Shown here: piece after piece, positions 1 through 7,163 of the stretch
Position numbering within the stretch: the stretch's first letter is position 1
Layout of the letters: every line of letters begins with the position of its first letter
Assembly (NCBI GenBank): GCA_025353305.1
Contig: JANXQX010000267.1
Span: forward strand, 1-15,863
Source of the DNA: Holophagaceae bacterium
Lineage (GTDB): Bacteria > Acidobacteriota > Holophagae > Holophagales > Holophagaceae
Direction of reading: 5' to 3'
DNA length: 15,863 nucleotides
Notes under the pieces: model-generated
The model's input: the letters and a program-made list of their open reading frames with translations, nothing else
Told to the model about the DNA's origin: nothing
Database searches by the model: none
Program-made: the position numbers and the translations under genes

Positions 1-1
1 G

Positions 2-259
2 GGTTCAGTTGTCGTGAATACCGTTCGCGAAGGCAAAGGCAACTTTGGCTTCAATGCCGCCACGGGCGAGTTCGGCGACATGGTGGCCTCCGGCGTGGTC
101 GATCCCGCCAAGGTGGTCAAGAGCGCCCTGCGCAATGCCGCCTCCGTGGCTGCGATGATGCTCACCACCGAAGCCATCATCAGCGAGATCCCCGAGCCGA
201 AGTCAGCCCCCATGGGCGGCCCCGGCGGCGGGATGGGCGGCATGGAAGACATGTACTAA
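2..259 (+). CDS. groEL: Chaperonin GroEL, C-terminal part (5' end outside window)
   Basis: The reading frame is open from base 2, so this is the last ~85 residues of a longer gene; the GTG at 14 is an internal valine codon. GroEL is the 60-kDa ring chaperonin that folds cytosolic proteins with ATP and GroES. The visible segment is the end of the equatorial domain. It contains the block [19 protein letters not shown], equivalent to the E. coli stretch with the ATP-contacting aspartate, then [14 protein letters not shown]. It closes with the Gly-Met-rich tail ([14 protein letters not shown]) that projects into the ring cavity. The tail is a shortened GGM-repeat form. A strong terminator follows 55 bp after the stop, so groEL is the last gene of its operon. 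Identification is secure; paralogue number cannot be judged. Confidence 0.97.
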   Translation, partial: GSVVVNTVREGKGNFGFNAATGEFGDMVASGVVDPAKVVKSALRNAASVAAMMLTTEAIISEIPEPKSAPMGGPGGGMGGMEDMY

Positions 260-270
260 GAAAGTCAAAT

Positions 271-312
271 AGTTAAAAAGTTGAACAGTTAAGAGTCGAG
301 AGTTAAGAGCTA
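271..312. repeat. Short-period AT-rich intergenic repeat (type A)
   Basis: Between groEL and its terminator lies a degenerate repeat built from agttaa and gagagtt words, roughly 7-bp period (aagagtc, gagagtt, aagagct). A 12-base word here, agagtcgagagt (292-303), occurs as its reverse complement at 10997-11008, in another gap. Function unknown. Confidence 0.5.
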
Positions 313-313
313 G

Positions 314-345
314 AAAAAAGGCCCCGCATCCGCGGGGCCTTTTTT
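314..345 (+). terminator. Rho-independent terminator after groEL
   Basis: A perfect 8-bp GC stem (ggccccgc at 320-327, gcggggcc at 332-339) with a 4-base loop is flanked by six A and followed by six T. The A and T tracts extend the stem, so it could also work on the minus strand, but no minus-strand gene ends here. It should isolate groEL from the radical SAM gene. Confidence 0.92.
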
Positions 346-391
346 CCGGTTCGTGACCCACATTTCAGCAGGCGCCTGTTAGCGTTTCTTA

Positions 392-1192
392 ATGAATTCC
401 CTTGATCTCCACGAGCTGGATCCGCGCAAGCGAATCGCGTCGCTTTTTCTTACGCCGTTCTGCGACATGGGCTGCCAATTTTGCGCGAGCGAGACAGATT
501 TCTCCGTGATGTCGTTCGACGATGCGGCGGCCCTGCTCGGTGCGCTGAAAGGCCGCGTGGAGGGCGTGGTGCTGGGCGGTGGCGAGCCCTTTCTCTGGCC
601 CCACGATCTGGGGAAACTGGCTTGTTTTGCTTCTGACCTGGGGTTTCAGGTGCAGGTCTGCACCAACGGGGTGAACATGCCCATGGGTTTTGAACGGATC
701 GAAGCCATCCACCGTTACATCCTGCCCCTGGAGTCCATGGACCCTGGAAGGCATGACAGCTTGCGGAGCCGGGCAGGCGGCGGACACCACGCCATCGTGA
801 TGGATCGCATCCAGGCCCTGGCGAAGGCTGGGCGCGAGATCACGCTTTCAACCGTGGTCACCTCGGAAAATCTCGGCGAATTGCAAGCCATCGCGGAGTG
901 GCTGGCGTGGCAATCGCTGGTGGGGCTGAAAGTCCACGCGTGGCATTTGTACCGCTTCCTGCCGATGGGCCGTGGGGGGGGGCCGCATGGCCAGGAGCTG
1001 GCCGTGGACCGTGAGGCCTACTTGCTGGCCTGTGATGCGATGAAGTCGGCCGGGCTGCCATTCAACGTCATGCGGCGGGATGACATGACCCGCGCCAGCA
1101 CGGTGGAATTCTGCTGGTTCGAAAATGGCCGGTTGCGTCTGGGCAGTGAAGTTTTTCGGGATCCTGTTCGAAGGGTGATTGCCGAAAAATAG
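392..1192 (+). CDS. Short radical SAM protein, substrate unknown
   Basis: The 266-residue protein has the radical SAM cluster motif CX3CX2C (C24, C28, C31 in CDMGCQFC), which binds the [4Fe-4S] cluster that cleaves S-adenosylmethionine. It also has the SAM-contacting GGE motif (GGGEP, 62-66), TNG at 91-93, and LPLESMDPGRHDSLR (111-125), resembling the third-strand region of the partial TIM barrel. RFLPMGRG (188-195) is typical of this superfamily. No C-terminal SPASM or Twitch cysteine set is visible, so only one cluster is expected. Nine consecutive G at 974-982 encode G195-G197. The start has no clear Shine-Dalgarno sequence. No partner gene is adjacent: groEL is separated by a terminator and the next genes are convergent. 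Superfamily is certain; reaction is not. Confidence 0.88.
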   Translation: MNSLDLHELDPRKRIASLFLTPFCDMGCQFCASETDFSVMSFDDAAALLGALKGRVEGVVLGGGEPFLWPHDLGKLACFASDLGFQVQVCTNGVNMPMGFERIEAIHRYILPLESMDPGRHDSLRSRAGGGHHAIVMDRIQALAKAGREITLSTVVTSENLGELQAIAEWLAWQSLVGLKVHAWHLYRFLPMGRGGGPHGQELAVDREAYLLACDAMKSAGLPFNVMRRDDMTRASTVEFCWFENGRLRLGSEVFRDPVRRVIAEK

Positions 1193-1204
1193 AAGAAATA
1201 GAAG
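1187..1204. repeat. Two tandem 9-bp units at the radical SAM stop (type F)
   Basis: The unit aaatagaag occurs twice in tandem (1187-1195, 1196-1204); the TAG stop of the radical SAM gene lies in the first copy. The following AT-rich bases to about 1236 look like further degenerate units. No convincing terminator hairpin was found in the 1193-1308 gap. Confidence 0.4.
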
Positions 1205-1308
1205 GCCGGAGATTAAACAGATGATAAATATGAAAAGGGTGATTACCCGAATTGAATCGATGCTCCCCTCATTCCCTTCAATGGTTCGTCTTATCGAACA
1301 ACACCCCA

Positions 1309-2169
1309 TCAATCGGCGTTCCAAGCCTCAAATGGCAGCAGCGTAGGGTTACGCCCCTGCAGGATGTCCTCCATGCGCACCTTCACACCGATCCTGGTAC
1401 TGGGGTGCGTGAGTATATAGAAGCGGTCCGTGCCCATGGCCTCGAATACGGCTTCGGCCACGCGATCCGGCTCCATGCCGGTGGCCGTGGCCTGCAGCAC
1501 GGCGGTTGCGATCTTCAAGGACACCAGATCGAATTCCATTAGATCGCTGCGCATGGTCTCCTCTCGGTTCCGCTCAGACTCCGCGATGCGGGTCTTCACC
1601 CAGGCGGGGCAAAGCACCGAAACCTTGAGCCTGGACTCGCGCACGGCCAGATCATGATGCAAAGCTTCCGAAAGCGCCACCACGCCGTGCTTGCTTACGC
1701 TGTAGGCCGCGAAGCCCGGTGTCGACAACAGCCCCGCGGCTGAAGCCGTGTTTATGATGCGCCCCTCCTCCCCATCCGAGAGCATACGCGGCACGAAGGC
1801 TTGGAGGCCGTGGATGACACCATGGAGGTTCACGCCCAGCACCCAAGCCCAGTCATCCGAAGTCAATTCCCACGCTGGTTTGCAGAGGGCTACGCCCGCG
1901 TTGTTCACCAGGAGATGCACCCGGTGGAAGCGAGTGAAGGCCGCATTGGCCAGGGCCTCCACATCATCAAAGCTGGAGACATCCGTGGGAATTCCGAGGA
2001 CCTCCGCTCCCAGCCCCTCCAACTCGGCCACCGTGATCGCGAGGCTGGCCGCGTTGATGTCCGCCAGCACGAGCTTCATGCCTTCCCTGGCGGCGCGGTG
2101 GGCGATGGCCCGGCCGATGCCCTCGGCACCGCCGGTGATGACCGCGACTTTGTTCCTCAGATCTTCCAT
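1309..2169 (-). CDS. Short-chain dehydrogenase/reductase, long-tailed classical SDR
   Basis: This 286-residue Rossmann-fold NAD(P)-dependent oxidoreductase has TGGAEGIG (12-19) as the dinucleotide loop. D37 at the end of strand 2 favours NAD(H). NNAG is at 89-92, with the full classical tetrad N114, S143, Y156 and K160 (YSVSK). The ~35-residue tail (RFYILTHPSTRIGVKVRMED) is longer than in typical 250-residue SDRs and resembles SDRs that act on hydrophobic alcohols or steroids; that is family resemblance only. A GGAG sequence sits 5 bases before the ATG. It starts 10 bp after the upstream SDR gene, so the two are cotranscribed. Substrate unknown; the neighbourhood suggests hydroxyacyl or acyl-CoA related chemistry. 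Confidence 0.9.
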   Translation of the reverse strand: MEDLRNKVAVITGGAEGIGRAIAHRAAREGMKLVLADINAASLAITVAELEGLGAEVLGIPTDVSSFDDVEALANAAFTRFHRVHLLVNNAGVALCKPAWELTSDDWAWVLGVNLHGVIHGLQAFVPRMLSDGEEGRIINTASAAGLLSTPGFAAYSVSKHGVVALSEALHHDLAVRESRLKVSVLCPAWVKTRIAESERNREETMRSDLMEFDLVSLKIATAVLQATATGMEPDRVAEAVFEAMGTDRFYILTHPSTRIGVKVRMEDILQGRNPTLLPFEAWNAD

Positions 2170-2179
2170 GGATGCTCCA

Positions 2180-2941
2180 TTAAACCGTCAGGTATCCACC
2201 GTCCACGTTGAGGCAGGCGCCTGTCGTGTAGCTCGCGGCGTCGGACACGAGGTAGAGCACAGCGCCTGCCATCTCATCGGGTTGAGCCACGCGATGCAAG
2301 GGGATGTGCTCCAGGGCCTTCTCCAGGATCATCGGATTGCTGGTCAGCGCAGATGCGAACTTGGTATCCGTGAAGCCTGGAAGCAGGGCGTTGACGCGTA
2401 CCTTCAGCGGTGCGCACTCCTTCGCGAAGGCATGGGTCATCGAGATGATCGCCGCCTTGGTCATGGAGTAGATCCCTTGGAAGGGCCCGGCGATCACTCC
2501 GTTCACTGAACCCACGTTCACGACGGCGCCGCCCTGGTTCATGAGTCTCACACCGCCCACGGACATGTAGAAATAGCCCCGGATGTTCACGTCCACGGTC
2601 TTCTGGAATGCGCCCATGGGCGTGTCAAGAATGGGTCCGAAGTAGGGATTGGCGGCGGCGTTGTTCACCAGGATGTCCAGGCGCCCATGCTTGGCCTCGA
2701 TGGCCTTGTAGATGGATTCGATCTGCTCCATCTCCCCGATGTGGCAGGCCATCGCCTCCGCAGACCCGCCATTGTCCTGGATCGCCTGCACAACGGGGGC
2801 GCAGTGCTCCGCTTTCCGGCTGGACACGATGACGTGGGCGCCATGGGCCGCCAGCAGCTTCGCGATGGCCTCACCGATACCCCGGCTGGCGCCCGTCACC
2901 AAAGCGATCTTGCCGCTGAGATCAAAGGTAGGCTGGGCCAT
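2180..2941 (-). CDS. Short-chain dehydrogenase/reductase, DHRS4-like
   Basis: This 253-residue classical SDR has TGASRGIG at 16-23. R42 (SSRK) after strand 2 suggests NADP(H). The usual NNAG is NNAAANP at 93-99, a variant I associate with DHRS4/peroxisomal-type carbonyl reductases. The tetrad is N119, S145, Y158 and K162 (YSMTK), and the C-terminus LNVDGGYLTV is typical. The start was set at the ATG ending at 2941 because GGAG lies 5 bases upstream. A 24-residue extension to an ATG ending at 3013 is possible but lacks family similarity and overlaps a hairpin. It lies 10 bp upstream of the second SDR. Both together could interconvert a hydroxy and a keto group with different cofactors, which is inference. 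Confidence 0.9.
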   Translation of the reverse strand: MAQPTFDLSGKIALVTGASRGIGEAIAKLLAAHGAHVIVSSRKAEHCAPVVQAIQDNGGSAEAMACHIGEMEQIESIYKAIEAKHGRLDILVNNAAANPYFGPILDTPMGAFQKTVDVNIRGYFYMSVGGVRLMNQGGAVVNVGSVNGVIAGPFQGIYSMTKAAIISMTHAFAKECAPLKVRVNALLPGFTDTKFASALTSNPMILEKALEHIPLHRVAQPDEMAGAVLYLVSDAASYTTGACLNVDGGYLTV

Positions 2942-3004
2942 GGGAACTCCAAAATGTGATGAACCTAAAGTACGCGGGTCATTCATGATTCCAGGAGAAA
3001 AGCT

Positions 3005-3055
3005 CCGGGCCACAGATATTCAAGCATTCCAAAAACTTGAAATTTTTCGGCCCGG
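3005..3055 (-). terminator. Hairpin upstream of the SDR pair, possible terminator or attenuator
   Basis: Outer arms ccgggcc (3005-3011) and ggcccgg (3049-3055) are perfectly complementary. An inner stem, ttcaag (3019-3024) with cttgaa (3036-3041), fits inside. Read on the minus strand it is followed by agcttttct, a weak T-rich run. It would partly separate the APH/ACAD transcript from the SDR pair. Activity is uncertain. Confidence 0.35.
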
Positions 3056-3095
3056 CTGAAATTGCGGGCTGGTGCTTGCAGTCAAAAGCAAAAAC

Positions 3096-3242
3096 AGCCG
3101 CAGATTTCGCAGATGAAAAAATTGTCCTGACAAATTTTATGGTTCACTTGGTTGATTGATGACAGCGCCCATTCGGACTGACTTGCCACACCGGAAGAGC
3201 GTTGTTTTTTTTACTTCTGTGTCATCTGCGAAATCTGCGGCT
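3096..3242. repeat. 147-bp intergenic element with 21-bp perfect terminal inverted repeats (type B)
   Basis: The arm at 3096-3116 and the arm at 3222-3242 are exact reverse complements over 21 bases. Each arm has an internal ~9-bp repeat (cgcagatt, cgcagatg). The ~105-bp interior has no ORF of note. The element fills most of the 312-bp gap between the APH gene and the DHRS4-like SDR gene (2942-3253), which otherwise holds only the hairpin at 3005-3055. It resembles a MITE or a large hairpin; no transposase is linked to it here. Confidence 0.7.
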
Positions 3243-3253
3243 TCTTTGTTATT

Positions 3254-4315
3254 TCAAGCTCGTCTAATCAAATTTAGGCAGCGCTGCTCCAAATAGTTCG
3301 TGATGTGGATAAAGCCTTTGAAGGCCGGATTCGTGGTCTGGCCGTGGTGGTAGCGGTAGTAGATCTGCTGCACGATGACCGCCAGCCGGAACAGGCCATA
3401 GATCAGGTAGAAGGTAATGTCATCAACCTTCCGTCCGGTCCGGGAGGCGTAATAGTCGATGGCCTCCTGCCGCCGGAGCATCCCGGGCAGGTGCGTGGGC
3501 TGGCGGCGCATGCGTTTGAATGTTTCGTCGTCGTCCGCCTGAACCCAGTAGGCCAGCGAATTCCCGAGGTCCATCAAGGGATCGCCCAGCGTCGCCATCT
3601 CCCAGTCCAGCACGCCAATGACGTTCATGGGATACGCAGGATCCAGCACCACGTTGTCGAATCTGAAATCGTTGTGGATCAGGCAGGTTGCGCTGTCCTG
3701 CGGGGGCATGTTCACTGCGAGCCAAGCCATCACGCCTTCGAAATCCGCGGCGTTCTCCGTGCGCGCCTGTCTGTAGCGGTCGCTCCAGCCGGTGATCTGG
3801 CGCTGCACGTAGCCCTCGCCCCTGCCCAGGGATTCCAGCCCCGCCGCCTTCCAATCCACTTGGTGCAGTTCGATAAGTTTATCAAGGACGTTGAGGCAAA
3901 GCTGGCGTGTTTCGGCTGGGCTCAGGTCCAAGCCCTCCGGCAAATCCTGACGCGGAACGAGCCCCCGGATGCGCTCCATGACATAGAATTCGCTGCCCAG
4001 AACCGTCGCATCCTCACAGGAGGCCAGCACCTCAGGAACGTAGGGATAATGCGGCTTCAGCGCCGACATGATGCGCGCCTCCCGCCCCATGTCGTGGGCG
4101 CTCTTCGCCTTGTGCCCGAACGGCGGCCGCCGCAGCACAAGCTCGCGGTTGTCGTAGCGAACAAGGTAAGTCAAATTCGAAGCCCCGCCAGGAAATTGGG
4201 TGATGGCGGGGACTCCAAACAAGCTCGGATCCAATCGTTTCAAAAATCCATGCACAGCCTGGATGTCCAGTTCCTCGCCGGGGCGGATAGGACCAGATTC
4301 ATCAATCAAAGGCAC
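3254..4315 (-). CDS. APH-fold kinase, ACAD10/ACAD11 N-terminal-domain type
   Basis: This 353-residue protein belongs to the aminoglycoside phosphotransferase/choline kinase fold. It has a Gly-rich N-lobe loop (FPGGASNLTYLV, 42-53) and ELVLRRPP, then the catalytic loop HNDFRFDN (H214, D216, N221) and metal-binding DWE (237-239). The sequence is of the kind fused to an acyl-CoA dehydrogenase in eukaryotic ACAD10/11 and found as LvaA in bacterial levulinate catabolism, where the kinase phosphorylates a 4-hydroxyacyl-CoA. It is not expected to give drug resistance. The start was placed at GTG (4313-4315), with GGAG 5 bases upstream. A longer ORF to an ATG at 4390 would translate the type C repeat and is rejected. 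It follows the acyl-CoA dehydrogenase gene, which supports joint function. Confidence 0.88.
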   Translation of the reverse strand: MPLIDESGPIRPGEELDIQAVHGFLKRLDPSLFGVPAITQFPGGASNLTYLVRYDNRELVLRRPPFGHKAKSAHDMGREARIMSALKPHYPYVPEVLASCEDATVLGSEFYVMERIRGLVPRQDLPEGLDLSPAETRQLCLNVLDKLIELHQVDWKAAGLESLGRGEGYVQRQITGWSDRYRQARTENAADFEGVMAWLAVNMPPQDSATCLIHNDFRFDNVVLDPAYPMNVIGVLDWEMATLGDPLMDLGNSLAYWVQADDDETFKRMRRQPTHLPGMLRRQEAIDYYASRTGRKVDDITFYLIYGLFRLAVIVQQIYYRYHHGQTTNPAFKGFIHITNYLEQRCLNLIRRA

Positions 4316-4345
4316 AAAGACTCCGCAGACGTTGTATTTCAAGAA

Positions 4346-4455
4346 AAATAATCGCCGGGGACAAAAAAGGATTAACGGGGATGAAAACAAATACCAGCCT
4401 TGTTCTTGTCCCCGCTTGTCCCCGCTTGTCCCAGTGGATCCCCGGCTAAATATTT
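4346..4455. repeat. 110-bp intergenic element with imperfect inverted ends and 10-bp tandem units (type C)
   Basis: Ends are aaataatcgccgggg (4346-4360) and ccccggctaaatattt (4440-4455), complementary apart from an indel and one or two bases. Inside, the unit cttgtccccg occurs at 4405-4414 and 4415-4424 with a partial third copy to 4432. Its reverse complement, cggggacaa, is at 4356-4364. The element fills the gap between acyl-CoA dehydrogenase and APH genes almost completely. Confidence 0.6.
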
Positions 4456-4456
4456 G

Positions 4457-5692
4457 TTATTTTTTCGGCACTTCCATCCCCGCCTTCTCCGCCTGCGCTT
4501 TGATTTCCTGCTTTGCGATGGAAGCCCGGTGCACTTCATCGGGGCCGTCGGCGAGGCGGAGCATGCGGGCGTAGGCGTAGAGTGCCGTCAGCGGGAAATC
4601 CTCGCTCAACCCGGCGCCACCGTGCATCTGGATGGCTTGGTCGATGACCAGTTGCGCCATATTCGGCGCGACGACCTTGATTTGGGAGATCTCGCTCTTG
4701 GCGCCCTTCACGCCGACGGTGTCCATCAGCCAGGCGGCCTTGAGCGTGAGCAGGCGCGCTTGCTCGATGGCCATGCGCGCGTTGGCGATGATGTCGCGGT
4801 TGCCGCCCAGCATCGCCAGGGGCTTGCCGAAGGCGATGCGCGTGAGGGACCGCTGGCACATGAGTTCCAGCGCCCGCTCGGCGGCGCCGATGATGCGCAT
4901 GCAGTGGTGGATGCGGCCCGGACCCAAGCGTCCCTGGGCGATCTCGAAGCCGCGGCCCGGCCCGCCGATGAAGTTCTCGATGGGCACGCGCACATCCGCG
5001 AAGCTCACCTCGCCGTGGCCGTAGGGCTCATCCAGGGCACCGAACACAGGCACCATGCGCTCGACCTTCAGGCCCGGCGCATCGATGGGCACGAGCACCA
5101 TGGAATGCTGTGAATATTTGGGGGCATCGGGGTCCGTGAGCCCCATGAAGATGACGAAGGCGCAGTTGGGATGGCCGATTCCGCTGCTCCACCACTTGCG
5201 GCCGTTGATGACGATTTGATTGCCTTCCACCACCGCCGTGGCGCACATGTTGGTGGCATCGCTGGAGGCGACGTCGGGTTCTGTCATGCAAAAGGCCGAG
5301 CGGATCCGTCCCTCCAGTAGGGGTTTCAGCCAGTGCTTTTTTTGCTCCTCCGACCCGTACTGCACCAGCACTTCCATGTTCCCGGTATCCGGCGCGTTGC
5401 AATTGAAGACCTCCGGCGTGATGAGCGAGCGGCCCATGAGTTCGGCAAGGGGCGCGTACTCCAGGTTCGTAAGCCCCGCGCCGAATTCCGTGTCCGGCAG
5501 GAACAGGTTCCACAATCCGGCAGATCTGGCCTTGGCCTTCATCTCCTCCATCACCGGCGGCACATTCCAAGGCTGCTCACCGTGCTTCAGTTGCGCGAGA
5601 TAGGTTTCTTCATTCGGCGTAACTTGTTCGGCAATGAAGGCCGAAACTCTGGCGATGTAATCGCGGGCCTTGGGGGAGTGGGCGAAATCCAT
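4457..5692 (-). CDS. Acyl-CoA dehydrogenase, ACAD10/11-like family
   Basis: This 411-residue FAD flavoprotein should oxidise an acyl-CoA to the 2-enoyl-CoA or, as proposed for ACAD10/11 relatives, process a phosphorylated 4-hydroxyacyl-CoA. Visible features include the FAD/substrate block [10 protein letters not shown] (135-144), WWSSG (167-171), TRIAFGKPL (284-292) and HGGAG (357-361). The C-terminal DGPDEVH contains E386 at the usual catalytic-base position. The start was set at the ATG ending at 5692, with GGAG 5 bases upstream and [16 protein letters not shown] matching the family N-terminus. A 29-residue upstream extension is translated from the type D repeat. It is the first gene of a minus-strand set with the APH kinase and probably the SDRs, and diverges from rarA with a 77-bp gap. 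Family is certain; substrate is inferred from the neighbour. Confidence 0.93.
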   Translation of the reverse strand: MDFAHSPKARDYIARVSAFIAEQVTPNEETYLAQLKHGEQPWNVPPVMEEMKAKARSAGLWNLFLPDTEFGAGLTNLEYAPLAELMGRSLITPEVFNCNAPDTGNMEVLVQYGSEEQKKHWLKPLLEGRIRSAFCMTEPDVASSDATNMCATAVVEGNQIVINGRKWWSSGIGHPNCAFVIFMGLTDPDAPKYSQHSMVLVPIDAPGLKVERMVPVFGALDEPYGHGEVSFADVRVPIENFIGGPGRGFEIAQGRLGPGRIHHCMRIIGAAERALELMCQRSLTRIAFGKPLAMLGGNRDIIANARMAIEQARLLTLKAAWLMDTVGVKGAKSEISQIKVVAPNMAQLVIDQAIQMHGGAGLSEDFPLTALYAYARMLRLADGPDEVHRASIAKQEIKAQAEKAGMEVPKK

Positions 5693-5720
5693 GGGGGCTC
5701 CGGGTTCACCAAAAATAATG

Positions 5721-5756
5721 ACGCGAAGGTGGCGAAGAAAGCGAAGGTTAAGAAGG
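5721..5756. repeat. 9-bp period intergenic repeat (type D)
   Basis: Four degenerate 9-bp units (acgcgaagg, tggcgaaga, aagcgaagg, ttaagaagg) lie in the 77-bp divergent gap between acyl-CoA dehydrogenase and rarA, where both promoters must be. Read on the minus strand they encode the spurious Leu/Arg/Phe-rich extension of the dehydrogenase ORF. Confidence 0.55.
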
Positions 5757-5769
5757 CTACCCTGGAACC

Positions 5770-7161
5770 ATGACTGCACCCCTGGCCGAACGCATGCGAC
5801 CCGTGACCTTGGATGAGGTCGTGGGCCAGCCGCATCTCGTGGGCCCGAAAGGTGCGCTCACACGGCTCAGCGTGTCGAAGCGACTGCCCTCCATGGTGTT
5901 GTGGGGGCCCCCAGGCACCGGAAAGACAACCTTGGCGCGCATCCTGGCAAAGGAAACAGGGCATGGGTTCGTGGAGTTCAGCGGCGTCACGGGATCCGCC
6001 GTGGAGTTGAAGAAATTCCTTCTGGACCAGAAATCCATGCCGCTTTTCCGTACGGTTCCGCCCGTGATCTTCCTGGATGAAATCCACCGTTTCAATAGGG
6101 CGCAGCAGGATATTTTGCTGCCTTTTTTGGAACGGGGCGAGGCCATCCTCATCGGCGCCACCACCGAAAATCCGGCCTTCTACTTGAATCCCGCGTTGCG
6201 AAGCCGCTGCCAGCTCTTTGACTTGAAGGCCCTGGAACCTGGTGCCATCAGGGGTGTGCTGGACCTCGCGGTGGTCCATGAAAAGCTGGACCCGAAACCC
6301 CCGTCCGAGTTGTTGGACTGGCTCTCCCACTGGGCTGGCGGCGACATGCGTTCCGCACTTTCAGGATTGGAAGTTTGGGCGGACCTCCCGGCCAAGGATC
6401 GGGATATTGCTTCACTGCAATCGTCCCTGGGCGGGCGCTTGCTTTTCGATCGTGCCGATGGCCACTACGATCTGGCTTCGGCCTTCCAGAAATCCCTTCG
6501 GGGCAGCGATGCGGATGCAGCGCTCTATTACCTGAGCCGCATGATCCGTGGCGGTGAGGATTCCCGCTTCATCGCGCGGCGCTTGATGGTCACGGCGGCC
6601 GAAGATGTGGGTAATGCAGATCCTCAGGCCTTCATCCTGGCCGAAACCGTGTCGCGCGCCGTGGAGCGCATCGGCTGGCCCGAGGCACGGATCCCGCTGG
6701 CCCAGGCCGTCATATACGTTGCCAACGCCGCCAAGAGCAACGCCACCGTGAAGGCCATCGATGCGGCGCTGGCTGCGGATGACCAGCCAATTCCTGATGC
6801 GTTGCGGGACTCCAACACCAGCACTGCGAGGAAGGCCGGGCGGGGCAAGGGCTACCGCTATTCCCACGGAGACTATTCCAAAGTGCAAAAATTTCTGCCC
6901 GACAAGTTGCAGGGCGGGACCTTCCATGAACCGCAGCGCCCACAGGAGCGCAGTTGGCTGGACAAGGAAGAACCGGAGGCTTCGGGGCTCGAAGTGCTTT
7001 GGGGTGGCTGGATCGCCGGAAATCCAGACGGCGGCGAAATCCCCGTGGAGGCCTGGTGCCGAGCCCTTGGATGCAGCAAGGAGGCCCTGGCCAGGGCCAT
7101 CCATCGCCTTGCCTCTGGTAGCTTTCGCGTAGAGCGGGCCCTGAAGATCACCCCGAACTGA
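5770..7161 (+). CDS. rarA: Replication-associated recombination protein RarA (MgsA/WRNIP1 family AAA+ ATPase)
   Basis: This 463-residue AAA+ ATPase acts at stalled replication forks and is related to clamp-loader subunits. Motifs in order: Walker A GPPGTGKT (46-53), Walker B FLDEIHRF (D103, E104), sensor 1 GATTENP (129-135), arginine-finger region ALRSRC (142-147). A C-terminal tetramerisation region follows, containing [10 protein letters not shown] and [12 protein letters not shown]. After the usual family end near the [11 protein letters not shown] block there are about 70 further residues, with [19 protein letters not shown] resembling a small helical or winged-helix unit. The Shine-Dalgarno is weak (ctgga). 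Its stop is 2 bp from the stop of the convergent pirin gene, leaving no room for a separate terminator. Confidence 0.95.
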   Translation: MTAPLAERMRPVTLDEVVGQPHLVGPKGALTRLSVSKRLPSMVLWGPPGTGKTTLARILAKETGHGFVEFSGVTGSAVELKKFLLDQKSMPLFRTVPPVIFLDEIHRFNRAQQDILLPFLERGEAILIGATTENPAFYLNPALRSRCQLFDLKALEPGAIRGVLDLAVVHEKLDPKPPSELLDWLSHWAGGDMRSALSGLEVWADLPAKDRDIASLQSSLGGRLLFDRADGHYDLASAFQKSLRGSDADAALYYLSRMIRGGEDSRFIARRLMVTAAEDVGNADPQAFILAETVSRAVERIGWPEARIPLAQAVIYVANAAKSNATVKAIDAALAADDQPIPDALRDSNTSTARKAGRGKGYRYSHGDYSKVQKFLPDKLQGGTFHEPQRPQERSWLDKEEPEASGLEVLWGGWIAGNPDGGEIPVEAWCRALGCSKEALARAIHRLASGSFRVERALKITPN

Positions 7162-7163
7162 AA

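Noticed and set aside
1171..1244. 10-bp direct repeat aagggtgatt (1171-1180, 1235-1244)
   Set aside because: One copy is inside the radical SAM coding region and two copies of a 10-mer could be chance; no other support.
1748..2509. Long plus-strand ORF opposite the SDR genes
   Set aside because: It is antisense to two SDR genes with complete motifs, spans their junction, and its product has no recognisable domain.
3254..4315. Aminoglycoside resistance gene
   Set aside because: The fold is shared, but the sequence type and the acyl-CoA dehydrogenase neighbour point to metabolic ACAD10/11-like kinases.
3305..4351. Long plus-strand ORF opposite the APH gene
   Set aside because: It is a shadow of the GC-rich antisense strand; the product is His/Arg/Val rich without a fold signature, while the minus strand has the full APH catalytic motifs.
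4316..4390. Upstream extension of the APH gene to an ATG at 4390
   Set aside because: These 25 codons are translated largely from the type C repeat; the GTG at 4313-4315 has a properly spaced GGAG.
4405..4432. CRISPR-like tandem repeats
   Set aside because: Units are 10 bp with no spacers and no cas genes are nearby.
5693..5779. Upstream extension of the acyl-CoA dehydrogenase
   Set aside because: It is translated from the 9-bp type D repeat and runs into the rarA coding region; the internal ATG has a GGAG site and the family N-terminus.
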